Shown here: positions 25,397-34,373 of the stretch, piece after piece | How positions within the stretch are numbered: position 1 is the first letter of the stretch | Layout: each line of letters opens with the position of its first letter | Assembly (NCBI RefSeq): GCF_014649995.1 | Contig: NZ_BMUC01000008.1 | Location: 62,001-126,000, forward strand | DNA: 64,000 nt | Direction of reading: 5' to 3' | DNA from: Streptomyces griseoflavus | Lineage (GTDB): Bacteria > Actinomycetota > Actinomycetes > Streptomycetales > Streptomycetaceae | The notes under the pieces: generated by a model | What the model was told of the DNA's origin: nothing | Database searches by the model: none | The model's input: only the letters and a program-made list of their open reading frames with translations | Translations under genes and position numbers: made by a program

Positions 25397-26722
25397 GTGT
25401 CCACGAACACGCAGTCCAAGCCGTCCCTGCGCGCGCCCTTCTGGGCCCAGATACTCGCCGGCCTCGTGCTGGGCGTCCTGCTCGGCTGGCTCGCCCGCAG
25501 CCAGGACGTCTCCTGGCTGGTCACCACCCTGGAGAAGGTCGGCGGCACCTTCGTCGGCCTGCTGAAGCTCGCCGTCGCCCCGCTGGTCTTCTTCGCGATC
25601 CTGGTCTCCATCACCAACCTGCGGAAGGTCAACAACGCGGCCCGGCTGGCCTCGCGCACCCTCCTCTGGTTCATGATCACCTCGCTGATCGCGGTGGCGA
25701 TCGGCCTGGTCATCGGCCTCGTCACCAACCCGGGCGCGGGCACCGGCCTCACCCCGGCCGACGGTGCGGCGCCGGAGAAGACCGGCTCCTGGATCGACTT
25801 CCTCACCGGCATCGTGCCGACCGACGTCATCACGCCGTTCACCGAACTGAACGTCCTGCAGATCGTCTTCATGGCCGCCGTCGCCGGCGTCGCCGCCCTC
25901 CAGCTCGGCGAGAAGGCCCAGCCGATCCTCACCCTGAGCGAGTCCGTCCTCGAACTCCTCCAGAAGGCCCTGTGGTGGGTCATCCGCCTCGCCCCGCTCG
26001 GCACGGTGGGCCTCATCGGCAACGCCATCGCCACCTACGGCTGGGACCTCATCGGCAAGTACGCCACCTTCACCGCCGACATCTACGTCGGCTGCCTCAT
26101 CGTGCTCTTCGGTGTCTACCCGGCGCTGCTGGCGGGCGTCGCCAAGGCCAACCCCGTGCAGTTCTTCAAGGGCGCCTGGCCGGCGATCCAGCTCGCCTTC
26201 GTCTCCCGCTCGTCCGTCGGCACCATGCCGCTGACGCAGAAGGTCACCGAGCGTCTCGGCGTGCCGAAGGAGTACGCCTCCTTCGCCGTCCCGTTCGGGG
26301 CGACGACCAAGATGGACGGCTGCGCCGCCGTCTACCCGGCCATCGCCGCGATCTTCGTCGCGCAGATCTTCGGCATCCAGCTGGGCCTCGGCGACTACCT
26401 GCTGATCGCGTTCGTCTCGGTCGTGGGCTCCGCCGCCACGGCCGGCCTGACCGGCGCCACGGTCATGCTCACCCTCACCCTCTCCACCCTGGGCCTGCCC
26501 ATGGAGGGCGTCGGCCTGCTGCTGGCCATCGACCCGATCGTGGACATGATCCGCACGGCGACCAACGTCGCCGGACAGGCCCTGATCCCCGTGATCGTCT
26601 CCGCCCGTGAGGGACTGCTCGACCGCACGGCGTACGGCTCCGTCCACTCCTCCCCGGTCGACGAGACCCCCGCCGGCGGCACTCCCGCCGACGAGCCGCA
26701 GCGGGTGCCCGCGGCGGCCTGA
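25397..26722 (+). CDS. Dicarboxylate/amino acid:cation symporter (DAACS family)
   Basis: The product has 441 residues with eight or more membrane helices and two re-entrant loops. It should import C4-dicarboxylates or acidic amino acids with cations. Diagnostic blocks are RSSVGTMPLTQKVTERLG, an HP1-like serine-rich loop; PFGATTKMDGCAAVYPAIAA, the helix 7 substrate and cation motif; and GLPMEGVGLLLAIDPIVDMI near the C-terminus. The N-terminus is short and Lys/Ser-rich; the tail is Pro/Ala-rich and cytoplasmic. GTG at 25397 is the start. The three-half-site operator upstream suggests induced expression. A terminator follows. Confidence 0.93.
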   Translation: MSTNTQSKPSLRAPFWAQILAGLVLGVLLGWLARSQDVSWLVTTLEKVGGTFVGLLKLAVAPLVFFAILVSITNLRKVNNAARLASRTLLWFMITSLIAVAIGLVIGLVTNPGAGTGLTPADGAAPEKTGSWIDFLTGIVPTDVITPFTELNVLQIVFMAAVAGVAALQLGEKAQPILTLSESVLELLQKALWWVIRLAPLGTVGLIGNAIATYGWDLIGKYATFTADIYVGCLIVLFGVYPALLAGVAKANPVQFFKGAWPAIQLAFVSRSSVGTMPLTQKVTERLGVPKEYASFAVPFGATTKMDGCAAVYPAIAAIFVAQIFGIQLGLGDYLLIAFVSVVGSAATAGLTGATVMLTLTLSTLGLPMEGVGLLLAIDPIVDMIRTATNVAGQALIPVIVSAREGLLDRTAYGSVHSSPVDETPAGGTPADEPQRVPAAA

Positions 26723-26742
26723 CGGCCTCCCCGTCACGGACG

Positions 26743-26796
26743 AAGGGGCGTTTCCCGGCAACCACCGGCAGGTGACCGTTGCTGGGAGCGCCCCTT
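26743..26796 (+). terminator. Terminator after the symporter gene
   Basis: An imperfect long stem pairs 26743-26762 (aaggggcgtttcccggcaac) with 26778-26796 (gttgctgggagcgcccctt), with a mismatch or bulge near the middle and a 15-base loop. It lies 20 bases after the symporter stop. Confidence 0.75.
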
Positions 26797-26889
26797 ACCG
26801 CTGTCCGCGCCCTGGTGTGGAATCACGGGAACCACATCAGTCACAGGGGTGATCCGGCAGGGTCAGCACCACACGCGAAGGGGGAACCC

Positions 26890-28554
26890 GTGGCACGTAC
26901 GCGGGCGCAGAGCCTACGCAATGTCGTCGGGGCGGTCGCCTCCGGCACCGATCCGCGGGCGGCGGCCCAGGACGAGCTGCGCCGCCGCGTCGGCGGCGGC
27001 GCGGGCTCCGGCGGTGAGCAGGGCGGACGCCAGGCGGCCGACGGCGAGGGCATGGACCCCGCCGACTTCCCGGCGGCCCGGGAACAGGACGGGAGTTCCG
27101 TCGACACCGTCATGCGGCAGAAGACGGTCCCGCTGGACGAGGCCGGGGAAGCGCTCGGCCGCAGCGAGCAGCTGCGCGAGAACGGCGAGGTGGTGCACGC
27201 CATCTGCCCCATGGTGATGCCCAGGGGCCGCTCCCTGCTGTCCATGCTGCCGGTGCTGTCGCTGCTGGTGATCGGCGTCGTGGGCACCTCGGTGGTGTCG
27301 GCGACCGGGGGAGACTCGCTCACCGACCCCCTGTTCGGCCCGCACTACTGGATCATCGCGCTCGCCGCCGTCGCGTTCGTGTGGTGGCGGCAGGGTCTGG
27401 TCATGGTTCCGGACGGCTGCCAGGCGATGATCACCCGGTTCGGCAAGCTGGAGAAGGTCGTCGGACCCGGCCGGGTCACCCTGCTGAGCCCGTGGAAGCG
27501 GGTGTCGTACATCGTCAACACCACCCGTGAGTACCCGTTCAACGCACCGGTGCGGGAGGCCCCGACCAAGGGCGGGGTGAAGGCGTCCATCGACCTGTTC
27601 ATCCAGTTCCGGATCAGCGACCCGGTCGAGTTCGTCTACACCCTCGGCGCCGTGCGCGGATTCGAGGAGAAGCTCGGCAACGCCGTCAGCGAGACCATCC
27701 GCAGCCTGATCTACGAGCAGGAGGCGTCCGGCATCTACGACATGGTCGGTGAGGACAGCGGCCGCCTGCTGGAGCAGCTCAACCAGCAGTTCCGGCCCGC
27801 GGTGGAGCTGACCAACGCCAACATCACGCACGCCGAGCCCTCGGACCGGCGCTACCGGATGGACCTCGCCGCCCCCGAGATGGTGCGCGTGGCCAAGGAG
27901 GCGTACACCCACGAGTACGCGCTCCAGCTGCGCAAGGAGCAGGACGAGGGCGACCTGACCCGGGAGCTCGCCTCCAGCCAGGAGACGCTCTCCGCGATCC
28001 AGGCCGACATCGCCCAGTACCAGGCGCAGATGGACACCGCCGTGGAGCGCGAGACCAACCGCGCCGAGGCGCTGGCCCGCCAGCGCTACGTGCAGGCCGA
28101 GTCGGAGGCCAAGGCCAACGCGGCGCTGCTGGAGGCGCAGGCCCTCGACATCCGCGCGGTGACCGCGGCGCAGGCCCCGGAGATCCTCGAGTACCGCTAC
28201 CAGCAGCAGGTGCTCGACACCCTGGAGCAGGTCGCCGACCACCTGCCCCGGCTGGTGCGCATCGGCGGCGTGGACGGCACCGGCGCGGCCGGCATCGACT
28301 TCCTCCAACTGGCCCGGGAGCTGATCGGCGAGCGCGGGGCCGAGCTGTTCACCGACGCGGACATGGCCGACGTACGGGGCCGGCTGGCGGAGGTGACGGA
28401 GCGGATCGCCGCCCGCGAGGAGGAGATCGGCGCGCTGCTGGCGGCCGAGCGGCCCACGGTGCCGCAGATGCCCGAGGGCGCGGCGGCGGGCGACGAGCCC
28501 GTGGCAGCCGCGGCCGCAGACCTGTCCGAGTCCGCCGAGGAGGCCCAGAGGTGA
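26890..28554 (+). CDS. SPFH/band-7 domain membrane protein (first of a pair)
   Basis: The product has 554 residues. A soluble Gly/Asp-rich N-terminus (about 1-105) precedes two membrane helices (about 112-138 and 150-172). The SPFH domain follows (GLVMVPDGCQAMITRFGKLEKVVGPGRVTLL, VKASIDLFIQFRISDPVEFV). A long helical, Ala/Glu/Gln-rich region (about 340-450), likely coiled coil, includes QRYVQAESEAKANAALLEAQ. Such proteins form oligomeric rings that organise membrane microdomains. GTG at 26890 has GGGGGA upstream. It is coupled to a second SPFH gene by GTGA overlap. The pair probably forms a hetero-oligomer. Confidence 0.88.
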   Translation: MARTRAQSLRNVVGAVASGTDPRAAAQDELRRRVGGGAGSGGEQGGRQAADGEGMDPADFPAAREQDGSSVDTVMRQKTVPLDEAGEALGRSEQLRENGEVVHAICPMVMPRGRSLLSMLPVLSLLVIGVVGTSVVSATGGDSLTDPLFGPHYWIIALAAVAFVWWRQGLVMVPDGCQAMITRFGKLEKVVGPGRVTLLSPWKRVSYIVNTTREYPFNAPVREAPTKGGVKASIDLFIQFRISDPVEFVYTLGAVRGFEEKLGNAVSETIRSLIYEQEASGIYDMVGEDSGRLLEQLNQQFRPAVELTNANITHAEPSDRRYRMDLAAPEMVRVAKEAYTHEYALQLRKEQDEGDLTRELASSQETLSAIQADIAQYQAQMDTAVERETNRAEALARQRYVQAESEAKANAALLEAQALDIRAVTAAQAPEILEYRYQQQVLDTLEQVADHLPRLVRIGGVDGTGAAGIDFLQLARELIGERGAELFTDADMADVRGRLAEVTERIAAREEEIGALLAAERPTVPQMPEGAAAGDEPVAAAAADLSESAEEAQR

Positions 28555-29876
28555 GCTCCGCCCGTTTCCACCGCCGTTCGGTCATCTCCGAGGCGGTCGC
28601 CCCCTGGAGCGACATCGCCCGGCTGCTGCGCGGCGGCGAGGCCGACACCCTCATCCCCGTGATCATCCCGCGTCACCGGCAGCGGCTGTGGTGGATGCTG
28701 CCGCTGTGGCTCGGCGCGTACGCCCTGCTGACCGGCGTGATGCTGTCGCTGAAGGAGGCCGGATCCGACGGGGCGGCCGGCGTCGCCCACGGCGCGCCGG
28801 CCGGCCTCTCCTACACGTGCGGCGCGGTGCTGCTGCTGATCGGCGCGCTGTGGTGGTGGCGCTCCTCGATCGTCGAGATCGAGCAGGGCACCCACGGCGT
28901 GCTGACCCGCTACGGCGCCGTCACCCGCACGCTCGACGCCGGCCGGCACTACCTGTGGCACCCCTGGTCGCGGGTCGACTTCGTCGTCGACACGGCCACC
29001 GAGATCCCCTACTCGGCGCCGGTCATGGCCTGCCCCACGCGGGAGAACGTGCCGCTGCGCTCGATCGAGTTCTTCCTGAAGTTCCGCATCACCGACGCGG
29101 TGCTGTTCGTCCGCACCATCGGCGCGGGCAACTTCGACCTGGTGCTGTCCAGCGCCGTACAGGACGCGATCCGGCAGCGGGCCCGGCAGATGCGCACCGA
29201 GCGCGCCTACGACCTGCGCGGCTCGGACGTGGCCGACATGCAGGAACTGCTGAACCGGCAGCTGTCCGGCTACGGCGTGCGCATCACCGGCTGCAACATC
29301 CCCGACGTGCAGCTGCCCACGCAGTACCAGCAGCACCTGGCCACCCGGGAGCGGATCGCCAAGGAGCGCCACGCCTACGAGCAGGAGTGGGGCCTGACCC
29401 GCAAGCGGCGCATCGACAGCCTCGGCATGGACATCGAACGGGCCAAGAAGGTGCGCGACGCCCGGATCGTCGAGGTGAAGGCCGCGCTGAACCGGGCCCG
29501 TGAGGAGGTCGCGCAGCTGCTGGAGAGGCAGGAGACCGAGGCCCAGCGGGTGCGGTTCGAGATCGAGACGCGCGGCCGCAGCGGACTGATCGCCGCCGAG
29601 AACGAGGCCCGCGCCCAGCGCGCCCTGGCCAAGGCCTACCGGGACAACCGGGCGGTGCTCCAGTACGAGCTGGCCCGCCGCCGCCTGGAGGTGGGCGCCG
29701 GACTCGCGGGGAAGGCCCCGCAGCCGGTGGTGGTGCGCACCGACGGCGGCACCGACACCTCGGCGCTGTCCACGCTGTTCACCGCGCAGCTGCTGCCGCG
29801 GCTGACGGCGGGCGACCGGCCGGCCCTCGGTGACCTGATGGGGCGGGCGGACGACGGCGGCCACGACCCGCGGTAG
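28551..29876 (+). CDS. SPFH/band-7 domain membrane protein (second of a pair)
   Basis: The product has 441 residues. Two membrane helices lie near 45-65 and 86-105, followed by an SPFH domain: SIVEIEQGTHGVLTRYG, YLWHPWSRVDFVVDTATEI and PLRSIEFFLKFRITDAVLFV. A basic, coiled-coil-like region follows (KRRIDSLGMDIERAKKVRDA and onward). The GTG overlaps the stop of the first SPFH gene. It is clearly related in layout to its neighbour but differs in sequence, so the two likely arose by old duplication and assemble together. Its role is unknown. Confidence 0.88.
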   Translation: MSSARFHRRSVISEAVAPWSDIARLLRGGEADTLIPVIIPRHRQRLWWMLPLWLGAYALLTGVMLSLKEAGSDGAAGVAHGAPAGLSYTCGAVLLLIGALWWWRSSIVEIEQGTHGVLTRYGAVTRTLDAGRHYLWHPWSRVDFVVDTATEIPYSAPVMACPTRENVPLRSIEFFLKFRITDAVLFVRTIGAGNFDLVLSSAVQDAIRQRARQMRTERAYDLRGSDVADMQELLNRQLSGYGVRITGCNIPDVQLPTQYQQHLATRERIAKERHAYEQEWGLTRKRRIDSLGMDIERAKKVRDARIVEVKAALNRAREEVAQLLERQETEAQRVRFEIETRGRSGLIAAENEARAQRALAKAYRDNRAVLQYELARRRLEVGAGLAGKAPQPVVVRTDGGTDTSALSTLFTAQLLPRLTAGDRPALGDLMGRADDGGHDPR

Positions 29877-29900
29877 CGGCGGACCGTACTCTGTTGTCCC

Positions 29901-30590
29901 ATGGGTGCCGTGAAGACGAAGCGGATGCCGCGTGCGGTCCGTGAACAGCAGATGCTGGACGCAGCCGTACGGACCTTCGGACAGCGGGGGTACATGGCGG
30001 CGTCGATGGACGAGATCGCCGAACTGGCGGGCGTGTCCAAGCCGTTGGTGTACCTGTACCTGAATTCCAAGGAGGACCTGTTCACCGCCTGCATCCGGCG
30101 GGAGGCGGAGGCCCTCACCGAGGCGGTCCGTGCGGGAGCCCGGCCGGAGCTGCCGGCGGACCGCCAGCTCTGGTCGGGCCTCACGGCGTTCTTCACACAC
30201 ACCGCCCGGCACCCCGACGGCTGGGCGGTGCTGCACCTCCAGGCGCGGACGCACGGCGAGGTGTTCGCCGCCGAGGTCGCCGCGATGCGCGCGGAGATCG
30301 TGGCGTTCGTGACGCAGCTCATCCTCGCCGCCGCCCGTGAGGCCCACCGGGACCCCGACTTCCCCGAGCGGGAGGTCTCCGGGCTCGCGGAGGCCCTGGT
30401 CGGGGCCGCCGAGTCGCTCGCCGACTGGGCCAACACCACCTCCGGCGTCACGGCCCGGCAGTCGGCGGCCACCCTGATGAACTTCGCCTGGGCGGGGCTC
30501 GGCGACCTGATGGCGGGCCGCCACTGGTCCCCGCCCGAGGACGGCGACGCCCCCGACGCTCAGGCCGGGCGGACCTCGCCGGTGAGGTGA
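29901..30590 (+). CDS. TetR-family regulator next to the fatty-acid cluster
   Basis: The product has 229 residues. The helix-turn-helix is complete: REQQMLDAAVRTFGQRGYMA, then MDEIAELAGVSKPLVYLYLN (about 37-56). The C-terminal domain is helical. It starts 24 bases after the second SPFH gene, so it may be read through from that operon. Its 3' end overlaps the convergent MaoC gene by 31 bases. It is the best candidate to bind the palindromes between the FabG and thiolase genes (32791-32820). Confidence 0.88.
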   Translation: MGAVKTKRMPRAVREQQMLDAAVRTFGQRGYMAASMDEIAELAGVSKPLVYLYLNSKEDLFTACIRREAEALTEAVRAGARPELPADRQLWSGLTAFFTHTARHPDGWAVLHLQARTHGEVFAAEVAAMRAEIVAFVTQLILAAAREAHRDPDFPEREVSGLAEALVGAAESLADWANTTSGVTARQSAATLMNFAWAGLGDLMAGRHWSPPEDGDAPDAQAGRTSPVR

Positions 30591-31426
30591 ACGCGGTCGC
30601 CGGAGCCGCGCAGCTCGAAGCGTCCGTCCCGCGCCGCGTACGTCACCGTGCCCGGCAGCGGCACGGGCTTCCTGAAGTCCGCGCGGACCTCGGCAGCGTC
30701 CGGGGTGCCGTGCGCGGCGAGGCAGCGGGCGACGGTCCACATGCCGTGCGCGATGGCGCGGGGGAAGCCGAAGAGGCGGGCGGTGAACGGGTACAGGTGG
30801 ATGGGGTTGCGGTCGCCGGACGCGGCTCCGTAGCGCCGGCCGAGGTCACCGGGCAGCCGCCACTCGGCGAGCGCGGGAAGATCCGGGCGGTCCTCCCGCG
30901 TCTCCCCGGGGACGCCCGGACCACCGCGGTGCCGGCCGGAGACCCGGTGCCGGGCCAGATAGGTGCTCCGTGACTCCCACACGGCCTCCCCGCCGGACCG
31001 CAGCGCGGTGACCACGGCGGCCTCCGTGCCGCGCCGGTGCGGGGCCAGGCCGTCGACGTGCACCGTCAGGTCGTAGGCGCCGGCGGTCGGTGTCGCGCGG
31101 TGCCGGGTGATCCGTATCGACGTGTGGACGAGGCCCAGCAGCGGCAGCGGGAAGTCCCGTGCGCTCATCAGCCGCATGGCGAGCGGGAAGCCCAGCACGT
31201 GCGGGTACGTCACCGGCAGCGTGTGCGCGCCGGTGGGGAAGCCGCACACCCGCTCGTAGGCGGCGAGCCGGCCGGGGTCGACGCGCAGGCCGGGCAGGAC
31301 GAGCCGGGTGCGGGGGTGGCCGGCGTCGGGGCGCGGCCGTTTGAGGGGTGACAGCAGGGCGCCCCGGGTGAGGAGCGGCGCGAGGGCGGGGGGCCCGGAG
31401 AGTTCGAGGGTGGGCGGGGTCGTCAT
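30560..31426 (-). CDS. MaoC-type (hotdog) dehydratase, HtdX-like
   Basis: The product has 288 residues. Its C-terminal half carries the hydratase motif RRYGAASGDRNPIHLYPFTA and AIAHGMWTVARCL, typical of R-specific enoyl hydratases and 3-hydroxyacyl-thioester dehydratases. The N-terminal half (TLPVTYPHVLGFPLAMRLMS) is a second, degenerate hotdog. With the adjacent long FabG and divergent thiolase it matches the order of mycobacterial htdX-fabG4-fadA2. The protein probably handles 3-hydroxyacyl-CoA or -ACP. Its stop region overlaps the TetR gene. Confidence 0.87.
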   Translation of the reverse strand: MTTPPTLELSGPPALAPLLTRGALLSPLKRPRPDAGHPRTRLVLPGLRVDPGRLAAYERVCGFPTGAHTLPVTYPHVLGFPLAMRLMSARDFPLPLLGLVHTSIRITRHRATPTAGAYDLTVHVDGLAPHRRGTEAAVVTALRSGGEAVWESRSTYLARHRVSGRHRGGPGVPGETREDRPDLPALAEWRLPGDLGRRYGAASGDRNPIHLYPFTARLFGFPRAIAHGMWTVARCLAAHGTPDAAEVRADFRKPVPLPGTVTYAARDGRFELRGSGDRVHLTGEVRPA

Positions 31427-31433
31427 GGAGGGC

Positions 31434-32741
31434 TCACGCCCCCAGCAGGCTCTGGCCGCAGACCCGTACGACCTGTCCGTTCACCGCGCCGGAGGCGGGG
31501 TGGGCGAGCCAGGCGGTGGTCTCGGCGACGTCGCAGGGGAGTCCGCCCTGGGCGAGGGAGTTCATCCGGCGTCCCGCCTCACGGATGAACAGCGGGACGG
31601 CGGCCGTCATCCTCGTCTCGATGAAGCCCGGCGCCACCGCGTTCACCGTCACGCCGTGCCCGGCGAGCGCGCGCGGGGCGAGGGAGCGGACCAGGCCGGT
31701 GATCCCGGCCTTGGACGCCCCGTAGTTGGTCTGTCCGGCGTTCCCGGCGATCCCCGCGATGGAGGCCGTCGCCACGATCCGCCCGCCGCGCTTCACGGCG
31801 CCGGCGGCGAGCAGCGCGTCGGTCGTGCGCAGCACGCTCGCCAGGTTCACCTCCAGCACCGAACTCCAGCGCTCGGCGGGCATGTTGACCAGGCGGCGGT
31901 CACGGGTGACGCCCGCGTTGTGGACGAGCACGTCGAGGCCGTCGGGGAGGGCCCCGGCGATCCGGTCGCCCGCGTCGGCGGCGGTGATGTCGAGGGGGAG
32001 GGCGATGCCGTCCAGCCGTTCGGCGACGCGGCGGGCGTCCTGTTCCGCCTGCGGCACGTCGAGGACGACCACCTTGGCGCCGTCCCGGGCCAGGGTCTCG
32101 GCGACCGCCTCGCCGATGCCGCGCGCGGCGCCGGTGACCAGGGCGGTGCGGCCGGCGAGGGGGCGGTCGGCGTCGTGCGGGGCGGCGGGCTCGCGCGCGC
32201 CGGTCTCGATGACCTGGCCGCTGACGTAGGCCGACTTGGGGGAGAGCAGGAAACGCAGGGTGGACTCGGCGGCGTCGGCGTCGGTGAGGCGGACCAGGTT
32301 CACGGTCCTGCCCCCGCCGGTCTCCTTGCCGAGGGAACGGGTGAAGCCCTCCAACGCCTGCTGGGCGGCGGCCTGATGGTGGTCGTCGGGGTCGAGCGGG
32401 GCGCCGAGCACCACGATCCTGCCGCTCGCGGCGACCGACCGCAGGACGGGGCGGAGCGCCGCGTGCACCTCGGCGAGCCCTTCGACGTCGCGCACCCCGC
32501 TCGCGTCCAGGACCACCGCGGCGGGCCGTCCGGTGGCGTCGTCGGGGTCGAGCCCGGTGCGGGCGAGCACGGGGGCGAGGGCGAGGTCGGACTTCCCGGC
32601 CGTGAGGTGGAGCAGGCCGCCGTCCAGGGACGGCCGGTCGGCCGACCAGCGGCGCAGCGGCGCGGGCTGGGGGAGGCCCAGGCGGCGCGTCAGGAAGCGG
32701 CCGGGCGGGGTGCCCGTGAAGCTCAGGTAGCGGTCGGCCAT
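31434..32741 (-). CDS. fabG: Long 3-oxoacyl-ACP/CoA reductase, FabG4-like
   Basis: The product has 435 residues, much longer than the usual 245 of FabG. The C-terminal half (about 205-435) is a full short-chain dehydrogenase: TALVTGAARGIGEAVAETLA for NAD(P) binding, LVHNAG, a Ser in IVATASIAGIAG, and YGASKAG with the catalytic Tyr and Lys. The N-terminal half (about 1-190) is a flavodoxin-like non-catalytic domain, as in mycobacterial FabG4. It reduces 3-oxoacyl thioesters. Eight bases separate it from the MaoC gene downstream. It shares a 109-base promoter region with the divergent thiolase. Confidence 0.92.
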   Translation of the reverse strand: MADRYLSFTGTPPGRFLTRRLGLPQPAPLRRWSADRPSLDGGLLHLTAGKSDLALAPVLARTGLDPDDATGRPAAVVLDASGVRDVEGLAEVHAALRPVLRSVAASGRIVVLGAPLDPDDHHQAAAQQALEGFTRSLGKETGGGRTVNLVRLTDADAAESTLRFLLSPKSAYVSGQVIETGAREPAAPHDADRPLAGRTALVTGAARGIGEAVAETLARDGAKVVVLDVPQAEQDARRVAERLDGIALPLDITAADAGDRIAGALPDGLDVLVHNAGVTRDRRLVNMPAERWSSVLEVNLASVLRTTDALLAAGAVKRGGRIVATASIAGIAGNAGQTNYGASKAGITGLVRSLAPRALAGHGVTVNAVAPGFIETRMTAAVPLFIREAGRRMNSLAQGGLPCDVAETTAWLAHPASGAVNGQVVRVCGQSLLGA

Positions 32742-32790
32742 GGGGGACTCCTCCGTGCGTGCGGTCCTTGCCCTGCTTGCTCCCAGCGGC

Positions 32791-32820
32791 CTTACTCTGG
32801 AGTAAGGTTACCGGAGGTAA
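32791..32820. promoter_or_regulatory. Paired palindromes between FabG-like and thiolase genes
   Basis: CTTACTC-tg-GAGTAAG (32791-32806) is a near-perfect palindrome, and TTACC-gga-GGTAA (32808-32820) follows immediately. Both fit a TTAC-centre-GTAA pattern and occupy the shared divergent promoter. A TetR-type repressor such as that encoded at 29901 is the likely binder. Confidence 0.65.
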
Positions 32821-32850
32821 TCCTATGTCACCGGTGAGGAGCAGGTCGAG

Positions 32851-34137
32851 ATGAGCACCCTGAAGCCGGCCGCCGTCCGGCGCGTCGCGGTCATCGGCGG
32901 CAGCCGTGTCCCCTTCGCCCGGTCCGACGGCCCCTACGCCACCGCCTCCAACCAGGAGATGCTCACCGCCGCGCTCGACGGCCTGGTCGAGCGGTACGCA
33001 CTGCGGGCGCCCGGCGCGGTGGGGGAGGTGGTCGCCGGGGCGGTCCTCAAGCACAGCCGTGACTTCAACCTCGCCCGGGAGACCGTCCTCGGCTCCCGGC
33101 TCGACGCCCGCACCCCCGCCTACGACATCCAGCAGGCCTGCGGCACCGGCCTCCAGGCGGTCGTCGCCGCCGTCAACAAGATCGCCCTCGGCCAGACCGA
33201 GGCCGCGATCGCGGGCGGCGCCGACACCACGAGCGACGCACCTCTCGGCGTCAACGACGACCTGCGCAAGGTGCTGCTGGAGGCGCGGCGGGCGAAGTCC
33301 CCCGGCGCCCGGCTCAAGGCGCTGGCGAAGGTGCGACCCCGGCACCTCGTCCCCGACATCCCGCGCAACGCCGAGCCGCGCACCGGCCTGTCCATGGGCG
33401 AGCACGCGGCGGTCACCGCCCGCGCCTGGGGCATCACCCGCGAGGCCCAGGACGAACTGGCGGCGGCCAGCCACCAGCGGCTGGCCGCGGCGTACGAACG
33501 CGGCCTCATGAAGGACCTGGTGGTGCCGTTCCGGGGCCTGGACCGCGACCAGAACCTGCGCCCCGGCTCCACGGTGGAGAAACTCGCCTCGCTCAAGCCC
33601 GTGTTCGGCCTCGACCGGCCCGACCCGACCATGACGGCGGGCAATTCGACCCCGCTCACCGACGGCTCCGCCCTCGTCCTGCTGGCGAGCGAGGAGTGGG
33701 CCGAGGAACGGGGCGTGGAACCGCTCGCCTACCTCACCGCCCACGAGACGGCCGCCGTGGACTTCGTGCACGGGGACGTCGCCGACGGCGAGGACGGCCT
33801 GCTGATGGCGCCCGCGTACGCGGTCCCGCGCATGCTGGAGCGGGCCGGGCTCGGCCTGGCGGACTTCGACCTGATCGAGGTGCACGAGGCGTTCGCCTCC
33901 CAGGTGCTGGCCACGCTCGCGGCCTGGGAGAAGCGGGGCCTGGCGCCCGTCGACCGCGCCCGCCTGAACGTGGCCGGCTCCTCCCTGGCCACCGGCCACC
34001 CCTTCGCCGCCACGGGCGCCCGCATCGTGGCGACGCTGGCCGCCCTCCTCGCCGAACGGAACGCCCCCGGCCGGGGCCTCATCTCCGTCTGCGCGGCCGG
34101 CGGGCAGGGGGTGACGGCGATCCTGGAACGCCCGTGA
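32851..34137 (+). CDS. Acetyl-CoA C-acyltransferase (thiolase), FadA2/FadI-like
   Basis: The product has 428 residues. The nucleophilic Cys97 is in IQQACGTGLQAVVAAVNKIA, the catalytic His is in TGHPFAATGARIV, and the second Cys is in SVCAAGGQGV (about 414). It cleaves 3-ketoacyl-CoA or condenses acyl-CoAs in the cytoplasm. It is divergent from the FabG-like gene and preceded by the palindrome pair, suggesting shared control. The ATG at 32851 has GAGGAG upstream. Similarity in length and order to mycobacterial FadA2 is noted. Confidence 0.93.
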   Translation: MSTLKPAAVRRVAVIGGSRVPFARSDGPYATASNQEMLTAALDGLVERYALRAPGAVGEVVAGAVLKHSRDFNLARETVLGSRLDARTPAYDIQQACGTGLQAVVAAVNKIALGQTEAAIAGGADTTSDAPLGVNDDLRKVLLEARRAKSPGARLKALAKVRPRHLVPDIPRNAEPRTGLSMGEHAAVTARAWGITREAQDELAAASHQRLAAAYERGLMKDLVVPFRGLDRDQNLRPGSTVEKLASLKPVFGLDRPDPTMTAGNSTPLTDGSALVLLASEEWAEERGVEPLAYLTAHETAAVDFVHGDVADGEDGLLMAPAYAVPRMLERAGLGLADFDLIEVHEAFASQVLATLAAWEKRGLAPVDRARLNVAGSSLATGHPFAATGARIVATLAALLAERNAPGRGLISVCAAGGQGVTAILERP

Positions 34138-34261
34138 GCCCGCTCGGGGCGCGCGGGGGACGAACGTGAGTGCCCCTCACACAACCCCCGACACTGCACA
34201 GCCCCGGCTCCGTACCACCGCCGTACCCGCACAGACTCCCCACGTCACCGCCGTACGATCC

Positions 34262-34279
34262 CGGCACCGACCGGTGCCG
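34262..34279. repeat. 8-bp inverted repeat in thiolase-fadD gap
   Basis: CGGCACCG (34262-34269) and CGGTGCCG (34272-34279) flank two bases. It lies about 125 bases after the thiolase stop and 95 before the acyl-CoA ligase start. It could be a weak terminator or an operator; nothing else is visible in this 236-base gap. Confidence 0.45.
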
Positions 34280-34373
34280 CCCCCTCGCCGGAAGCCACCG
34301 ATGAGCGCCTCGGCGTGCGAGGCACGTATGTCGTGGCACCGAGCCGCCGCACCGCACGCCCCAGGAGCCGCCC

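Noticed and set aside
28197-30740. An 847-codon minus-strand frame
   Set aside because: It covers the two SPFH genes and the TetR gene on the wrong strand and lacks any motif.
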